DNA of 64,000 nt from Catellatospora methionotrophica (GTDB lineage: Bacteria; Actinomycetota; Actinomycetes; Mycobacteriales; Micromonosporaceae): contig NZ_JAAOTJ010000009.1 of the NCBI RefSeq assembly GCF_011297335.1, positions 229,652 to 293,651 of the forward strand, given 5' to 3'. Positions 1 through 8,051 of this stretch are shown piece by piece. Position numbers and translations under genes: made by a program. Under the pieces are notes generated by a model, which made no database searches, was not told the DNA's origin, and saw only the letters and a program-made list of their open reading frames with translations. Each line of letters starts with the position of its first letter. Position 1 is the stretch's first letter.

Positions 1-37
1 CGGCGACGGTGCCGAGCAGACGTGTGTATGCCTTCAT
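1..37 (-). CDS. possible N-terminus of a gene leaving the left edge
   Basis: On the minus strand an ATG at 37-35 opens a frame reading MKAYTRLLGTVA up to the window edge. The basic then hydrophobic start would suit a signal peptide, and the gene would be divergent from the transporter operon. Only 12 codons are visible and no strong ribosome binding site is seen, so neither function nor reality can be settled. Confidence 0.3.
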   Translation of the reverse strand, partial: MKAYTRLLGTVA

Positions 38-296
38 GGCGGCGGAGCCTAGAGAACCTTTCACGTTCTGGCCAGACCCCGCGCCGACGTGCCCCAAGGT
101 CATCCGTTTTGCCAGGCGAGTGGGCGGAAGCGCGTCCATGATTCGCCCCCGTGCCGGGCAAATCGGACGATCATGTTGCCTCTCGCGGGCAGGTCGCGAG
201 GATCTTCATCTGTCCGGGTGGTGAGCCTGGTGGAAACATGAGAAGTTCTCTAAACTCCGCCGCGACGGGAATCACACCTGGCCCGAGGGACCCCCC
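38..296. other. gene-free region upstream of the transporter operon
   Basis: No convincing coding frame is seen. The stretch is somewhat richer in AT than the genes and would carry the promoter of the operon at 297 and possibly of a divergent gene to the left. Half-sites of the type AGAAC and GTTCT occur near 54-70, and GAAGTTCTC near 242-250; a regulator site there is only a guess. Confidence 0.3.
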
Positions 297-1586
297 ATGA
301 CCGAACCGGCCACGCTCACCACGGCTGACCCCGCAACGCCTCCGCCCGCCGTCTTCGCCGAGCCGGAACGGCCGGTCACCGGCCGCTGGATCAGCCTGTT
401 CGCGCTGGCCTGGCTGGGCATCTGGATGGCGCAGCTGACCCCCGTGCAGCTGATGCTGCCGATCCAGGTCGAGGCGCAGCTCAAGGCCGCCGACTGGGTC
501 GACAACGTGGTGGCCTTCGGTGTCGTGTCCGGCATCGCGGGCGCGTTCGCGCTGATCGCGTACCCGCTGACCGGAGCCCTCTCGGACCGTACGGTGTCGC
601 GGTTCGGCCGCCGCCGTCCCTGGATCGTGTTCGGCGCGCTGCTGTTCGCCGTCTCGCTGGTGGTGCTCGGCCTGCAGGAGGGCATCGTCGGCATCGGCGT
701 CTGGTGGACGCTGACCCTGGTCGGCTTCTGCGTGCTCACCGCGGCGCTCACCGCCACGATCTCCGACCAGGTCCCGGTGGGCCAGCGCGGGTACGTCTCC
801 GGCTGGATCTCCGCCCCGCAGGCGATCGGCACCATCCTCGGCATCGTGCTGGTCACCGAGCTGGCGCTCAGCCAGATCATCGGCTACTCGCTGATGGCCG
901 CGCTGCTGGTACTGCTGGTGCTGCCGTTCGTGCTCGGCGCGCCGGACCAGGTGCTGCCGCGCGCGGCCCGCCCGCCGTTCACGTTCCGCGACCTGGCCGC
1001 CGGGTTCTGGATCAGCCCGCGCCGCTACCCCGACTTCGGCTGGACGCTGCTCAGCCGCATCCTGGTCAACGTCGGCAACGCGCTGGGCACCACCCTGCTG
1101 CTGTTCTTCCTGATGTACCACGTCAAGGTGGAAAAGGCCGAGGACGCCCTGCTCGTCCTGACGCTGATCTACATGTTCTTCGTGGTGCTGGCCGCGCTGT
1201 TCCTAGGCCGGCTGTCGGACCGCATCGGACGGCGCAAGGTCTTCGTTCTCGTCTCGTCGGGGTTGCAGGGCGTCGCCGCCGTACTGCTGGCGTTCTTCCC
1301 GAACCTGACCGTGGCCACCGTCGGCGCGGGCCTGCTCGGCCTGGGCTACGGCTGCTTCCTGTCGGTGGACCAGGCGCTGGCCACCCAGGTGCTGCCGGAC
1401 CCGGCGGCGCGCGGCAAGGACCTCGGCATCATGAACATCGCCACGGCGGTGCCGCAGGCCATGGCCCCGCTGCTCGGCGCGTTCGTCGTCGCGCAGTTGG
1501 GCGGCTTCGGGCCGCTGTACGTGGCGTCCGGTGTTATCTCGGTGCTCGGCGCACTCGCCGTGCTGCCGGTGAAGGGAGTGCGCTGA
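297..1586 (+). CDS. major facilitator superfamily transporter
   Basis: A 429-residue inner-membrane secondary transporter with about twelve hydrophobic segments. The cytoplasmic loop motif LSDRTVSRFGRRRP between helices 2 and 3, and its echo GRLSDRIGRRK in the second half, are the classical MFS signature. The RFGRRRPW form resembles the sugar-cation (GPH or SLC45-like) branch more than drug pumps. It is the first gene of a coupled operon: its TGA overlaps the ATG of the next gene. Company with a beta-glycosidase and a sugar-lactone oxidase suggests uptake of a sugar or glycoside, but the substrate cannot be read from sequence. Confidence 0.85.
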   Translation: MTEPATLTTADPATPPPAVFAEPERPVTGRWISLFALAWLGIWMAQLTPVQLMLPIQVEAQLKAADWVDNVVAFGVVSGIAGAFALIAYPLTGALSDRTVSRFGRRRPWIVFGALLFAVSLVVLGLQEGIVGIGVWWTLTLVGFCVLTAALTATISDQVPVGQRGYVSGWISAPQAIGTILGIVLVTELALSQIIGYSLMAALLVLLVLPFVLGAPDQVLPRAARPPFTFRDLAAGFWISPRRYPDFGWTLLSRILVNVGNALGTTLLLFFLMYHVKVEKAEDALLVLTLIYMFFVVLAALFLGRLSDRIGRRKVFVLVSSGLQGVAAVLLAFFPNLTVATVGAGLLGLGYGCFLSVDQALATQVLPDPAARGKDLGIMNIATAVPQAMAPLLGAFVVAQLGGFGPLYVASGVISVLGALAVLPVKGVR

Positions 1587-2827
1587 TGACTCTGGCGCTG
1601 GCTGTGTCGGCCCCGTCCACGGCCCGGCCGTGGGAGGACGCCGACACGTACTGGTCGGCCATGAACGCGGCGACCGCGGCGCTGGATCCGGTGTTCGGCG
1701 TGGTGAACCTGGCCGCGCTGTCGTACAACGCGCACGACCTGGCCCGCCGCGCGAACGGTGTGCCGATCCGCGTCGCCAGCAAGTCCGTGCGCTGCCGCGG
1801 GGTGCTCGACGCGGTGCTGGCGCTGCCGGGTTACCACGGTGTGCTGGCGTACACCCTGGCCGAGGCGCTGTGGCTGGCCGAGACGATCGACGACGTGGTC
1901 GTCGGTTACCCGAGCGCCGACCGCGACGCCATCGCCCGGCTGGCCGCCTCGCCCGAGCCGGCCGCCCGGGTCACCATCATGATCGACTCGGTGGACCACC
2001 TGGACCTCGTGGATGCCGTCGTCGCGCCGGGCGCGCGGGCCGACATCCGGGTCGCCATCGAGCTGGACTCGTCGTTCAAGTCGCGGCTGCTCGGGCACAT
2101 CGGGGTGTGGCGCTCGCCGGTGCACCGGGCCGAGCAGGCCCGCGCGCTGGCTGAGGCGGTCGTCGCCCGGCGCGGCTTCCGGCTGGTCGGCATGATGGGG
2201 TACGAAGCACAGGTCGCCGGGCTCGGCAACGCCCCGAAGGGCAGCCCGCTGCGCGGCGCGCTGGTGCGCGCGTTGCAGCGGTCCTCGATGGCCGAGCTGG
2301 TCGAGCGCCGCGCGGCGGCCGTCGCGGCCGTGAACGCGCTGGCCCCGCTGGAGTTCGTCAACGGCGGTGGCACAGGCAGCATCGAGGTCACCGGCGCGGA
2401 CGCTTCGGTGACCGAGGTCGCGGCCGGTTCGGGGCTGTTCGGCCCGCACCTGTTCGACAACTACGCCCACTTCACCCCGGCTCCCGCGGCCGCGTTCGCG
2501 CTGCCGGTGGTACGCCGTCCCGCCCCGGACCGGGTCACCCTGCTCGGCGGCGGCTGGATCGCGTCCGGGCCGCCGGGGGTGGACCGGCTTCCGCAGATCG
2601 TCTGGCCGCAAGGGCTGAAGATGGTGCCCCGGGAGATGGCCGGGGAGGTGCAGACCCCGGTGACGGGCGAACCCGCGACCCGGCTGCGCCTCGGTGACCG
2701 GGTCTGGCTGCGGCACACCAAGGCGGGCGAGCTGTCCGAGCACGTCAACGAGCTTCACCTGATCGACGCAGACACGGTCGTGGGGACCCTGCCCACGTAC
2801 CGTGGTGAAGGAAAGGCATTCCTGTGA
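1586..2827 (+). CDS. PLP-dependent amino acid deaminase/aldolase (alanine-racemase fold)
   Basis: A 413-residue protein of the DSD1/D-threonine-aldolase-like group (fold III PLP enzymes). The N-terminal barrel includes IRVASKSVRC, whose lysine (near residue 60) is the expected Schiff-base residue, and a C-terminal domain ends with a metal-type HTKAGELSEHVNELHL motif. Family members deaminate D-serine or cleave beta-hydroxy D-amino acids. The ATG is inside the stop of the transporter gene (TGATGA), so translation is coupled. A longer upstream frame exists but runs through the transporter gene and is not credible. The substrate is unknown. Confidence 0.75.
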   Translation: MTLALAVSAPSTARPWEDADTYWSAMNAATAALDPVFGVVNLAALSYNAHDLARRANGVPIRVASKSVRCRGVLDAVLALPGYHGVLAYTLAEALWLAETIDDVVVGYPSADRDAIARLAASPEPAARVTIMIDSVDHLDLVDAVVAPGARADIRVAIELDSSFKSRLLGHIGVWRSPVHRAEQARALAEAVVARRGFRLVGMMGYEAQVAGLGNAPKGSPLRGALVRALQRSSMAELVERRAAAVAAVNALAPLEFVNGGGTGSIEVTGADASVTEVAAGSGLFGPHLFDNYAHFTPAPAAAFALPVVRRPAPDRVTLLGGGWIASGPPGVDRLPQIVWPQGLKMVPREMAGEVQTPVTGEPATRLRLGDRVWLRHTKAGELSEHVNELHLIDADTVVGTLPTYRGEGKAFL

Positions 2828-4131
2828 GCAGCACCGTGTGGCGCAACTGGAGCCGGATCGAGAGCGTGACCCCGGCGCGGGTCGCGTATCCCGGCAGCCC
2901 CGACGAGGTCGTGCAGGCGATCGCCGCCGCGCGCGCCGACGGGCTGCGGGTCAAGCCGATCGGCGCGGGCCACAGCTTCACCGGCATCGCCGTCGCCCCC
3001 GGTGTGCAGCTCGACCTGCGTAACCTCCAGGGCGTGCTGGCCGTCGACTCCCAGCGCCACCGGGTGAAGCTCGCGGCGGGCACCCACCTTTACCGGCTGC
3101 CGGAGCTGCTGAAGCCGTACGGGCTGGCGCTGCAGAACATGGGTGACATCGACGCGCAGACCATCGCCGGGGCGACCTCGACCGGCACGCACGGCACCGG
3201 GCACGCGTTCGGCGGCCTGGCCACGCAGATCGTCGCGCTGACCCTGGCCACCGCCGACGGCGGCATCCTGGAGGTCTCCTCCGACGCCAACCCGGAGCTG
3301 CTCGACGCGGCCAGGGTGGGCCTGGGCGCGCTCGGGGTGCTGCTCGACATCACCGTGCAGTGCGTGCCCGCGTTCCAGCTCCAGGCGATCGAGAAGCCGG
3401 AGCCGCTGGCCGAGGTGCTGGCCCAGTGGGAGCAGCGGGCGACGGCCGTGGACCACTTCGAGTTCTACTGGTTCCCGCACACGAAGACCGCGCTGACCAA
3501 GAGCAACACCCGGTTGCCGATGGACGCCCCGCGCAAGCCGCTGGGCGGCTTCCAGCGCTGGCTGGACGACGACTTCATGTCGAACACCCTGTTCAACGGG
3601 GTGTGCCACCTCGGCAAGGCGGTGCCCGCGCTGACGCCGCCGATCAACCGGCTGGCCCAGCGGCTCACCAACAACCGCGAGTTCACCGACGTGTCCACGT
3701 CGGTGTTCACCACCAAGCGTGAAGTGCGCTTCCGGGAGATGGAGTACGCCCTGCCGCGTGAGGAGGTGCCCGACGTGCTGCGCGCGCTGGACCGCCTGAT
3801 CACGCAGAACGGCTGGCGCATCTCGTTCCCGGTCGAGGTGCGGGCCGCCGCGCCGGACGACCTCTGGCTGTCCACCGCGCACGGGCGCGAGACCGGCTAC
3901 GTGGCGATCCACCGTTTCTTCAAGGAGGACCCGCACACCTACTTCCGGCTCGCCGAGCAGATCTTCCGCGCGCACGGCGGCCGCCCGCACTGGGGCAAGA
4001 TGCACTACCAGGACGCGAGCACGCTCGCCCCGACGTACCCCCGGTTCGGCGACTTCCTCGCGGTGCGCGACCGGCTCGACCCCGAGCGCGTCTTCGCCAA
4101 CGACTACCTGGACCGGGTGCTGGGCGCGTGA
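2824..4131 (+). CDS. D-arabinono-1,4-lactone oxidase family FAD oxidase
   Basis: A 435-residue aldonolactone oxidase. The N-terminal FAD-binding domain carries GAGHSFTG; its His (about residue 50) is at the place where the family links FAD covalently. The C-terminal domain has HWGK (about 389-392), characteristic of sugar-lactone and alditol oxidases. The GTG start overlaps the previous stop as GTGA. It would oxidise a sugar lactone or polyol with oxygen as acceptor. Its place between an amino-acid deaminase-like enzyme and a glycosidase suggests a catabolic role rather than vitamin C synthesis. The exact substrate is not determinable. Confidence 0.8.
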   Translation: MSSTVWRNWSRIESVTPARVAYPGSPDEVVQAIAAARADGLRVKPIGAGHSFTGIAVAPGVQLDLRNLQGVLAVDSQRHRVKLAAGTHLYRLPELLKPYGLALQNMGDIDAQTIAGATSTGTHGTGHAFGGLATQIVALTLATADGGILEVSSDANPELLDAARVGLGALGVLLDITVQCVPAFQLQAIEKPEPLAEVLAQWEQRATAVDHFEFYWFPHTKTALTKSNTRLPMDAPRKPLGGFQRWLDDDFMSNTLFNGVCHLGKAVPALTPPINRLAQRLTNNREFTDVSTSVFTTKREVRFREMEYALPREEVPDVLRALDRLITQNGWRISFPVEVRAAAPDDLWLSTAHGRETGYVAIHRFFKEDPHTYFRLAEQIFRAHGGRPHWGKMHYQDASTLAPTYPRFGDFLAVRDRLDPERVFANDYLDRVLGA

Positions 4132-5516
4132 TGGATCCGTTCATTCCCAGGGACTTCACGCTCGGCGTCGCCACGGCGGCTTACCAGATCGAGGGTGCGG
4201 TCGCCGAGGGCGGGCGCGGGGTGTCGGTGTGGGACACGTTCTGCGGGCAGCCCGGCCGGGTGCTCGGCGGCGACACCGGTGCGGTCGCCTGCGACCACTA
4301 CCACCGTTACGAGCAAGACCTTGATCTGGTACGCGACCTCGGCGCGGACGCGTACCGGTTCTCCATCGCGTGGCCGCGCATCCAAGCCGACGGCACCGGA
4401 CCGGCCAACCCGGACGGCCTCGCGTTCTACGACCGGCTCGTCGACGCGATGCTGGCCCGTGGCATCGAGCCGGTGGCCACCCTGTTCCACTGGGACACCC
4501 CGCAGGCCCTGGAGGACGCGGGCGGCTGGCTGTCACGCGACACCGCCGAGCGCTTCGGCGAGTACGCCGCCCTGCTGGGGGCGCGCCTCGGTGACCGGGT
4601 CGGCAAGTGGATCACGATCAACGAACCGCACTCGGTGACGCTGGCCGGATACGCCACCGGCGCGCACGCGCCCGGCCACGCGCTGCTGTTCGACGCGCTG
4701 CCCGCCGCCCACCACCAGCTGCTCGGCCACGGCCTGGCCGTGCGGGCGCTGCGCGCCGCCGGGGTCGCGGGGCAGATCGGCATCACCAACGTGCACACGC
4801 CCGTGGTGCCCGCCTCGGACCGCCCCGAGGACCAGCTCGCCGCTGCCCTGTACGACCTGATCGCCAACCGGTTCTTCGAGGACCCGGTGCTGCTCGGGCG
4901 GTATCCGCAGGCCCCGGAGCCGTTCACCGAGCTGTTCGCCGCGTTCGGCGCGGTGCCCGCGGAGGATCTGGCCGTGATCAGCTCACCGCTGGACTTCTAC
5001 GGCGTCAACTACTACTACCCGAGCAAGGTCGGCATGGCCGACCCGGATGCGGTCACCGACCACACGCCCGAGGGCGACTTCGCGCGCGTGGGTGAGCTGC
5101 CGTTCGCCTTCGCCGAGATCGAGGGCGTGCCGCGGACCGGTTTCGGCTGGCCGGTCAGCCCGGCCGGGCTCGCCGACACCCTCGACGAACTGTCCGAACG
5201 CTACGGTGACCGGCTGCCCCCGGTGTACATCACCGAGGGCGGCGCGAGCTTCCCGGACGAGGTCGCCCCGGACGGCTCGGTGCCCGACCCGCAGCGCGTC
5301 GACTACCTGCGCGAACATCTCGCGGTGGCGCTGCGCAAGCGGGCCGAGGGGCTCGACCTGCGCGGTTACTTCGTGTGGAGCCTGCTCGACAACTTCGAGT
5401 GGGCCGCCGGATACAGCCAGCGGTTCGGGCTGGTGCACGTCGACTACCCGACCCAGTCCCGTACGCCCAAGGAGTCGTTCCACTGGCTCGCCGGGCGGCT
5501 GCGCGAACGCGGCTAG
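4131..5516 (+). CDS. glycoside hydrolase family 1 beta-glucosidase
   Basis: A 461-residue GH1 enzyme. The acid/base glutamate is in TINEPHS (E about 165) and the nucleophile in YITEGGAS (E about 369). The usual family motif there is ITENGA, so the Asn to Gly change is a mild variant. The N-terminus FTLGVATAAYQIEGA is typical. No signal peptide is seen, so it probably hydrolyses an imported glycoside in the cytoplasm. The ATG overlaps the stop of the oxidase gene (TGATGG). Its TAG lies in a CTAG shared with the stop of the convergent gene at 5513. Confidence 0.9.
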   Translation: MDPFIPRDFTLGVATAAYQIEGAVAEGGRGVSVWDTFCGQPGRVLGGDTGAVACDHYHRYEQDLDLVRDLGADAYRFSIAWPRIQADGTGPANPDGLAFYDRLVDAMLARGIEPVATLFHWDTPQALEDAGGWLSRDTAERFGEYAALLGARLGDRVGKWITINEPHSVTLAGYATGAHAPGHALLFDALPAAHHQLLGHGLAVRALRAAGVAGQIGITNVHTPVVPASDRPEDQLAAALYDLIANRFFEDPVLLGRYPQAPEPFTELFAAFGAVPAEDLAVISSPLDFYGVNYYYPSKVGMADPDAVTDHTPEGDFARVGELPFAFAEIEGVPRTGFGWPVSPAGLADTLDELSERYGDRLPPVYITEGGASFPDEVAPDGSVPDPQRVDYLREHLAVALRKRAEGLDLRGYFVWSLLDNFEWAAGYSQRFGLVHVDYPTQSRTPKESFHWLAGRLRERG

Positions 5517-5914
5517 TCGTCGGCCTTGTCCTGCTTGCGCAGCTCCTCTTCGCGGCGGCGCAGGTCCATCTCCCACTTGCTCAGCAACTCGCGGTCATCG
5601 GCGGCGGTCTGCTGCTGCTCCTTGGCGATCCGGCGCAGGAACTCCGGGTCGTCGTCGGGGGCCAGCGCGCGGCCGGGCCGCTGGGCCTCGGGGAAGCCGC
5701 TGCCCTGCCGCCACACCTTCGGGCTCGGGGTCGCCTCACGGCCGACGACGAACCAGGCGATGGCGCCGATGGGCGGGAAGAACAGAATGATCAGCACCCA
5801 GCCCCAGCGCGGCAGCGCGTTGAGGCGGTGCTCCTCGGCGGACAGGCAGCTGATCAGCGCGGCGACCGTCAGCACCGTCTGAGCCAGGAAGATGAACAAC
5901 CACAGGCGTCCCAC
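5513..5914 (-). CDS. PLD-nuclease N-terminal domain membrane protein
   Basis: A 133-residue protein with two hydrophobic segments (about 3-24 and 37-58) separated by RLNALPRWGW, then a charged tail (DLRRREEELRKQDKADD) likely to be helical. The ALPRWGWVLIILFFPPIGAI pattern is the short PLDc_N domain found alone in actinobacteria; its role is unknown. The start is GTG at 5914 with a TACGCT -10 box seven bases upstream, so the transcript is probably leaderless. It is convergent with the beta-glucosidase gene and the two stop codons overlap. Confidence 0.7.
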   Translation of the reverse strand: MGRLWLFIFLAQTVLTVAALISCLSAEEHRLNALPRWGWVLIILFFPPIGAIAWFVVGREATPSPKVWRQGSGFPEAQRPGRALAPDDDPEFLRRIAKEQQQTAADDRELLSKWEMDLRRREEELRKQDKADD

Positions 5915-5921
5915 GGCCTAG

Positions 5922-5927
5922 AGCGTA
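5922..5927 (-). promoter_or_regulatory. -10 box of leaderless promoter
   Basis: Reading on the minus strand, TACGCT is followed by seven bases and then the GTG start at 5914. This spacing puts transcription initiation at the start codon. Confidence 0.45.
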
Positions 5928-5931
5928 GACC

Positions 5932-6240
5932 TCACCAGAGGATCAGGAGTACCCCCAACAGGCCCATCAGGACACCGGTGATCGTCACCACGGCCAGCGT
6001 GCGGGCGACCGCCACCGGGTCCTGCCGGTCCATCGCCCGGATCCGCCGCTGCGCGACCAGCAGCAGCACCAGCCAGCACAGCAGGGACAGCGCCAGTCCC
6101 AGCGCCCCGGCCTCGTCCAGTCCGCGTTCGAACGCGAGCCGGAACAGCAGCAGCGCGCAGACCGTGCCGGACAGCACCGTGCGCCGCCAGGCCAACCGGG
6201 TCCGCTCGGCCTGCGCCCCGTGTTCGACCGGGCTACCCAC
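5932..6240 (-). CDS. DUF202 family small membrane protein
   Basis: A 102-residue protein with three hydrophobic segments. The start (ERTRLAWRRTVLSG) carries the E-R-T-x-L-x-W-x-R-T pattern of DUF202 domains. It lies just upstream of the PLD-N protein on the same strand and next to a longer DUF202 protein, a common actinobacterial pairing. Function is unknown. Confidence 0.7.
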   Translation of the reverse strand: MGSPVEHGAQAERTRLAWRRTVLSGTVCALLLFRLAFERGLDEAGALGLALSLLCWLVLLLVAQRRIRAMDRQDPVAVARTLAVVTITGVLMGLLGVLLILW

Positions 6241-6282
6241 GACCCGCCCCCGCGGGCCCTCGCGCGCCGCGGTGTGCGGTGT

Positions 6283-6675
6283 TCACCGGGCGCGGTACCA
6301 GTCGATGAAGACCTCGAACAGGAGGGCCAGCGAGCCCACCGTGACGACGAGCGCGAGCACCGCGGGGAAGCGTGACGGTGGCAGGGGCCGGCCGTTGCGC
6401 ATCGCGATCTCGCAGCGGATCCAGTGGTCGACGGCGCGCAGCGCGCAGCCCGCGCCGAGCAGGATCAGGGCGACGCCGAGGATCTTCGTCATGTGCGGCA
6501 CGGCCATCGGCGGCAGGAACTGGGCCACCACCAGGCCACCGCCGATCATGGCGAGGCCGGTGCGGATCCAGGCGAGGAAGGTGCGCTCGTTGGCCAGCGA
6601 GAAGCGATAGTCGGGAGTCTGCCCGGTTTCGTGAACTTCGCGAGGATCAAACCAGTTGCGTACTCTAGCCAGCAC
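6283..6675 (-). CDS. YidH/DUF202 family membrane protein
   Basis: A 130-residue protein. After a polar N-terminus comes FSLANERTFLAWIRTGLAMIGGG, the DUF202 signature, then two more hydrophobic segments. The start is taken as GTG 6675 (VLARVRNWFDP). Longer frames upstream run antisense through the divergent acetyltransferase gene. Only 18 bases separate this start from the divergent ATG at 6694, so both promoters must sit in or beside that gap. Function is unknown. Confidence 0.7.
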   Translation of the reverse strand: MLARVRNWFDPREVHETGQTPDYRFSLANERTFLAWIRTGLAMIGGGLVVAQFLPPMAVPHMTKILGVALILLGAGCALRAVDHWIRCEIAMRNGRPLPPSRFPAVLALVVTVGSLALLFEVFIDWYRAR

Positions 6676-6680
6676 CTTCC

Positions 6681-6687
6681 TAGTATC
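6681..6687. promoter_or_regulatory. near-symmetric -10 element shared by two divergent leaderless genes
   Basis: TAGTATC reads TAGTAT on the plus strand, seven bases before the ATG at 6694, and GATACT on the minus strand, six bases before the GTG at 6675. Each fits a -10 box at the leaderless spacing. There is no room for separate promoters in the 18-bp gap. Confidence 0.5.
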
Positions 6688-6693
6688 GGGGCG

Positions 6694-7500
6694 ATGACTT
6701 CTCAACTTGATGCCGACGCCCTGCTGCGGGCGTACGACGAGCAACTGCGCACCGAGATCCCCGACCCCCTGCCCGCGGGCATGGTCGTCGAGTGGGACGG
6801 CCCGGTGGTCCGGATGAGCGGGCTCGACCGCGGCGGATTCGTCACCTATCGCGACGTGTCCCCGCTCAGCGGCCCCGACCTCGACGCGCTCATCGCCCGC
6901 CAGCGCGACTACTTCGCCGCCCGCGGCGAGGAGGTCGAGTGGAAGCTGCGCGGCCACGACCTGCCCGCCGACCTGCCCGAGCGGCTTGAGGCGGCCGGTT
7001 TCGCGCCCGACGAGCTGGAGACGGTGATCATCGGGTTGGCCGCGCCGCTGGCCCAGCCGCCGGTGCTGCCGGACGGGGTCACCCTGCGCGAGGTGACCGC
7101 GCGGGCCGACCTGGAGCGGATCGCGGCCATGGAGGAGGCGGTCTGGCACGACGACCGCAGCCACCTGGTGTACGGCCTGGCCAAGGAGCTGGAGGCGGAC
7201 CCGCACGGGTTGACGATCGTGGTCGCCGAGGCCGGTGACGAGGTGGTCAGCGCGGGGTGGATCCGGTACGAGAAGGGGACCGACTTCGCCGGGCTGTGGG
7301 GCGGGTCGACGCTGGAGCAGTGGCGGGGTAGGGGGATCTACAAGGCGCTGGTGGCGTACCGGGCGGTTCGGGCGGTCGAGCGCGGGTTCACGTACTTGCA
7401 GGTCGACGCGTCGTCGGACAGCCGGCCGATCCTGGAGCGGCTGGGCATGGTCGCGGTGACGACCACCACGCCGTACATCTGGCGACCTGCCACGGCGTGA
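6694..7500 (+). CDS. GNAT family N-acetyltransferase
   Basis: A 268-residue protein. The C-terminal half (about 120-268) holds a GNAT fold: the LWGGSTLEQWRGRGIYKALVAYR stretch matches the acetyl-CoA binding Q-x-x-G-x-G/A motif (QWRGRGIYKAL), followed by VDASSDSRPILERLGM. The N-terminal half may be a degenerate GNAT repeat. The acceptor is unknown. The start ATG 6694 is set by a TAGTAT box seven bases upstream. A 65-bp palindrome begins 35 bases after the stop. Confidence 0.75.
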   Translation: MTSQLDADALLRAYDEQLRTEIPDPLPAGMVVEWDGPVVRMSGLDRGGFVTYRDVSPLSGPDLDALIARQRDYFAARGEEVEWKLRGHDLPADLPERLEAAGFAPDELETVIIGLAAPLAQPPVLPDGVTLREVTARADLERIAAMEEAVWHDDRSHLVYGLAKELEADPHGLTIVVAEAGDEVVSAGWIRYEKGTDFAGLWGGSTLEQWRGRGIYKALVAYRAVRAVERGFTYLQVDASSDSRPILERLGMVAVTTTTPYIWRPATA

Positions 7501-7535
7501 CGATGGTGCGCCGTTGCGCGCCGCGTGGGTTTTCC

Positions 7536-7600
7536 ATAGACGCTGGCCTATTACATCGAGTTTGATCTCCGAATAATCGATGTAATAGGCCAGCGTCTAT
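7536..7600 (+). repeat. 65-bp palindromic element, family A, copy 1
   Basis: Perfect 24-bp inverted arms (ATAGACGCTGGCC... at 7536-7559 and its complement at 7577-7600) around a 17-nt loop, GTTTGATCTCCGAATAA. The arms are much poorer in GC than the surroundings. It lies after the acetyltransferase stop and before the end of a convergent small gene. Identical arms recur at 24103 and 32190. Confidence 0.9.
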
Positions 7601-7625
7601 CAAAATCGGCGGCCGAATCGCCGGA

Positions 7626-7802
7626 TCAAGTGCGGGCCGGGTGCCAGAGGTCGCGGATCGTGTCGCGGACGCAGTCGTCGCGTAGGCGGCCGCAGGTGCA
7701 CAGGTGTTCGTCGGGCTCGGGTTGCCGGTGGTGTTCCGCCTCGGGCGGGATGCCCGGTTCAGTCGTGGAGCGGCCCGGCAGGGGTGCGGTTTGCGTGTTC
7801 AT
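7626..7802 (-). CDS. small cysteine-containing protein, function unknown
   Basis: A 58-residue protein beginning MNTQTAPLPG and ending with CTCGRLRDDCVRDTIRDLWH. Three cysteines (C-x-C and C) plus a histidine could bind a metal. The start at ATG 7802 is supported by a strong AGGAGG eight bases upstream; the GTG at 7811 lies inside that site. The N-terminal half is Pro/Glu/His-rich and probably disordered. No family is recognised. Confidence 0.6.
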   Translation of the reverse strand: MNTQTAPLPGRSTTEPGIPPEAEHHRQPEPDEHLCTCGRLRDDCVRDTIRDLWHPART

Positions 7803-7911
7803 GTCAGACACCTCCTGCTACGCGCGACTTTACGCCGACAAGCAGCACGACCGGGTGACGTCTGTCACTATTGGCCGCCATTCTGGCGGGTAGGCGAGCA
7901 GGGGCAATAAA

Positions 7912-7925
7912 TTACTCGTCAGTAA
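7912..7925. promoter_or_regulatory. palindrome TTACTCGTCAGTAA, putative operator
   Basis: TTACT and AGTAA form a 5-4-5 inverted repeat 127 bases before etfB. The size and symmetry suit a TetR-type repressor. The regulator is not in the window. Confidence 0.4.
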
Positions 7926-8013
7926 CCTGCGACTGGCTGGCAAAAGTGGCAACGTCCACAGCCGGTCTTGCTTGACCCGTGACGTGTCAGGAGACAGGCT
8001 CGCGGCGAGGGCA

Positions 8014-8027
8014 TGAACGTCCGTTCA
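8014..8027. promoter_or_regulatory. palindrome TGAACGTCCGTTCA, putative operator of etfBA
   Basis: A 6-2-6 inverted repeat immediately before the ribosome binding site of etfB. It differs by one base from the palindrome at 62986-62999 before the F420-dependent reductase gene, which suggests one shared TetR-like regulator. Confidence 0.5.
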
Positions 8028-8051
8028 ACTCAGGAGGGTCGTCAGAGCGCG

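Noticed and set aside
171..1121. Long minus-strand reading frame opposite the transporter gene, and similar long antisense frames over etf, ligA, ilvB and the GGDEF-EAL genes
   Set aside because: In very GC-rich DNA the antisense frames stay open by codon bias. Their products are His/Arg/Asp/Gln-rich without domains, and the opposite frames match known families.
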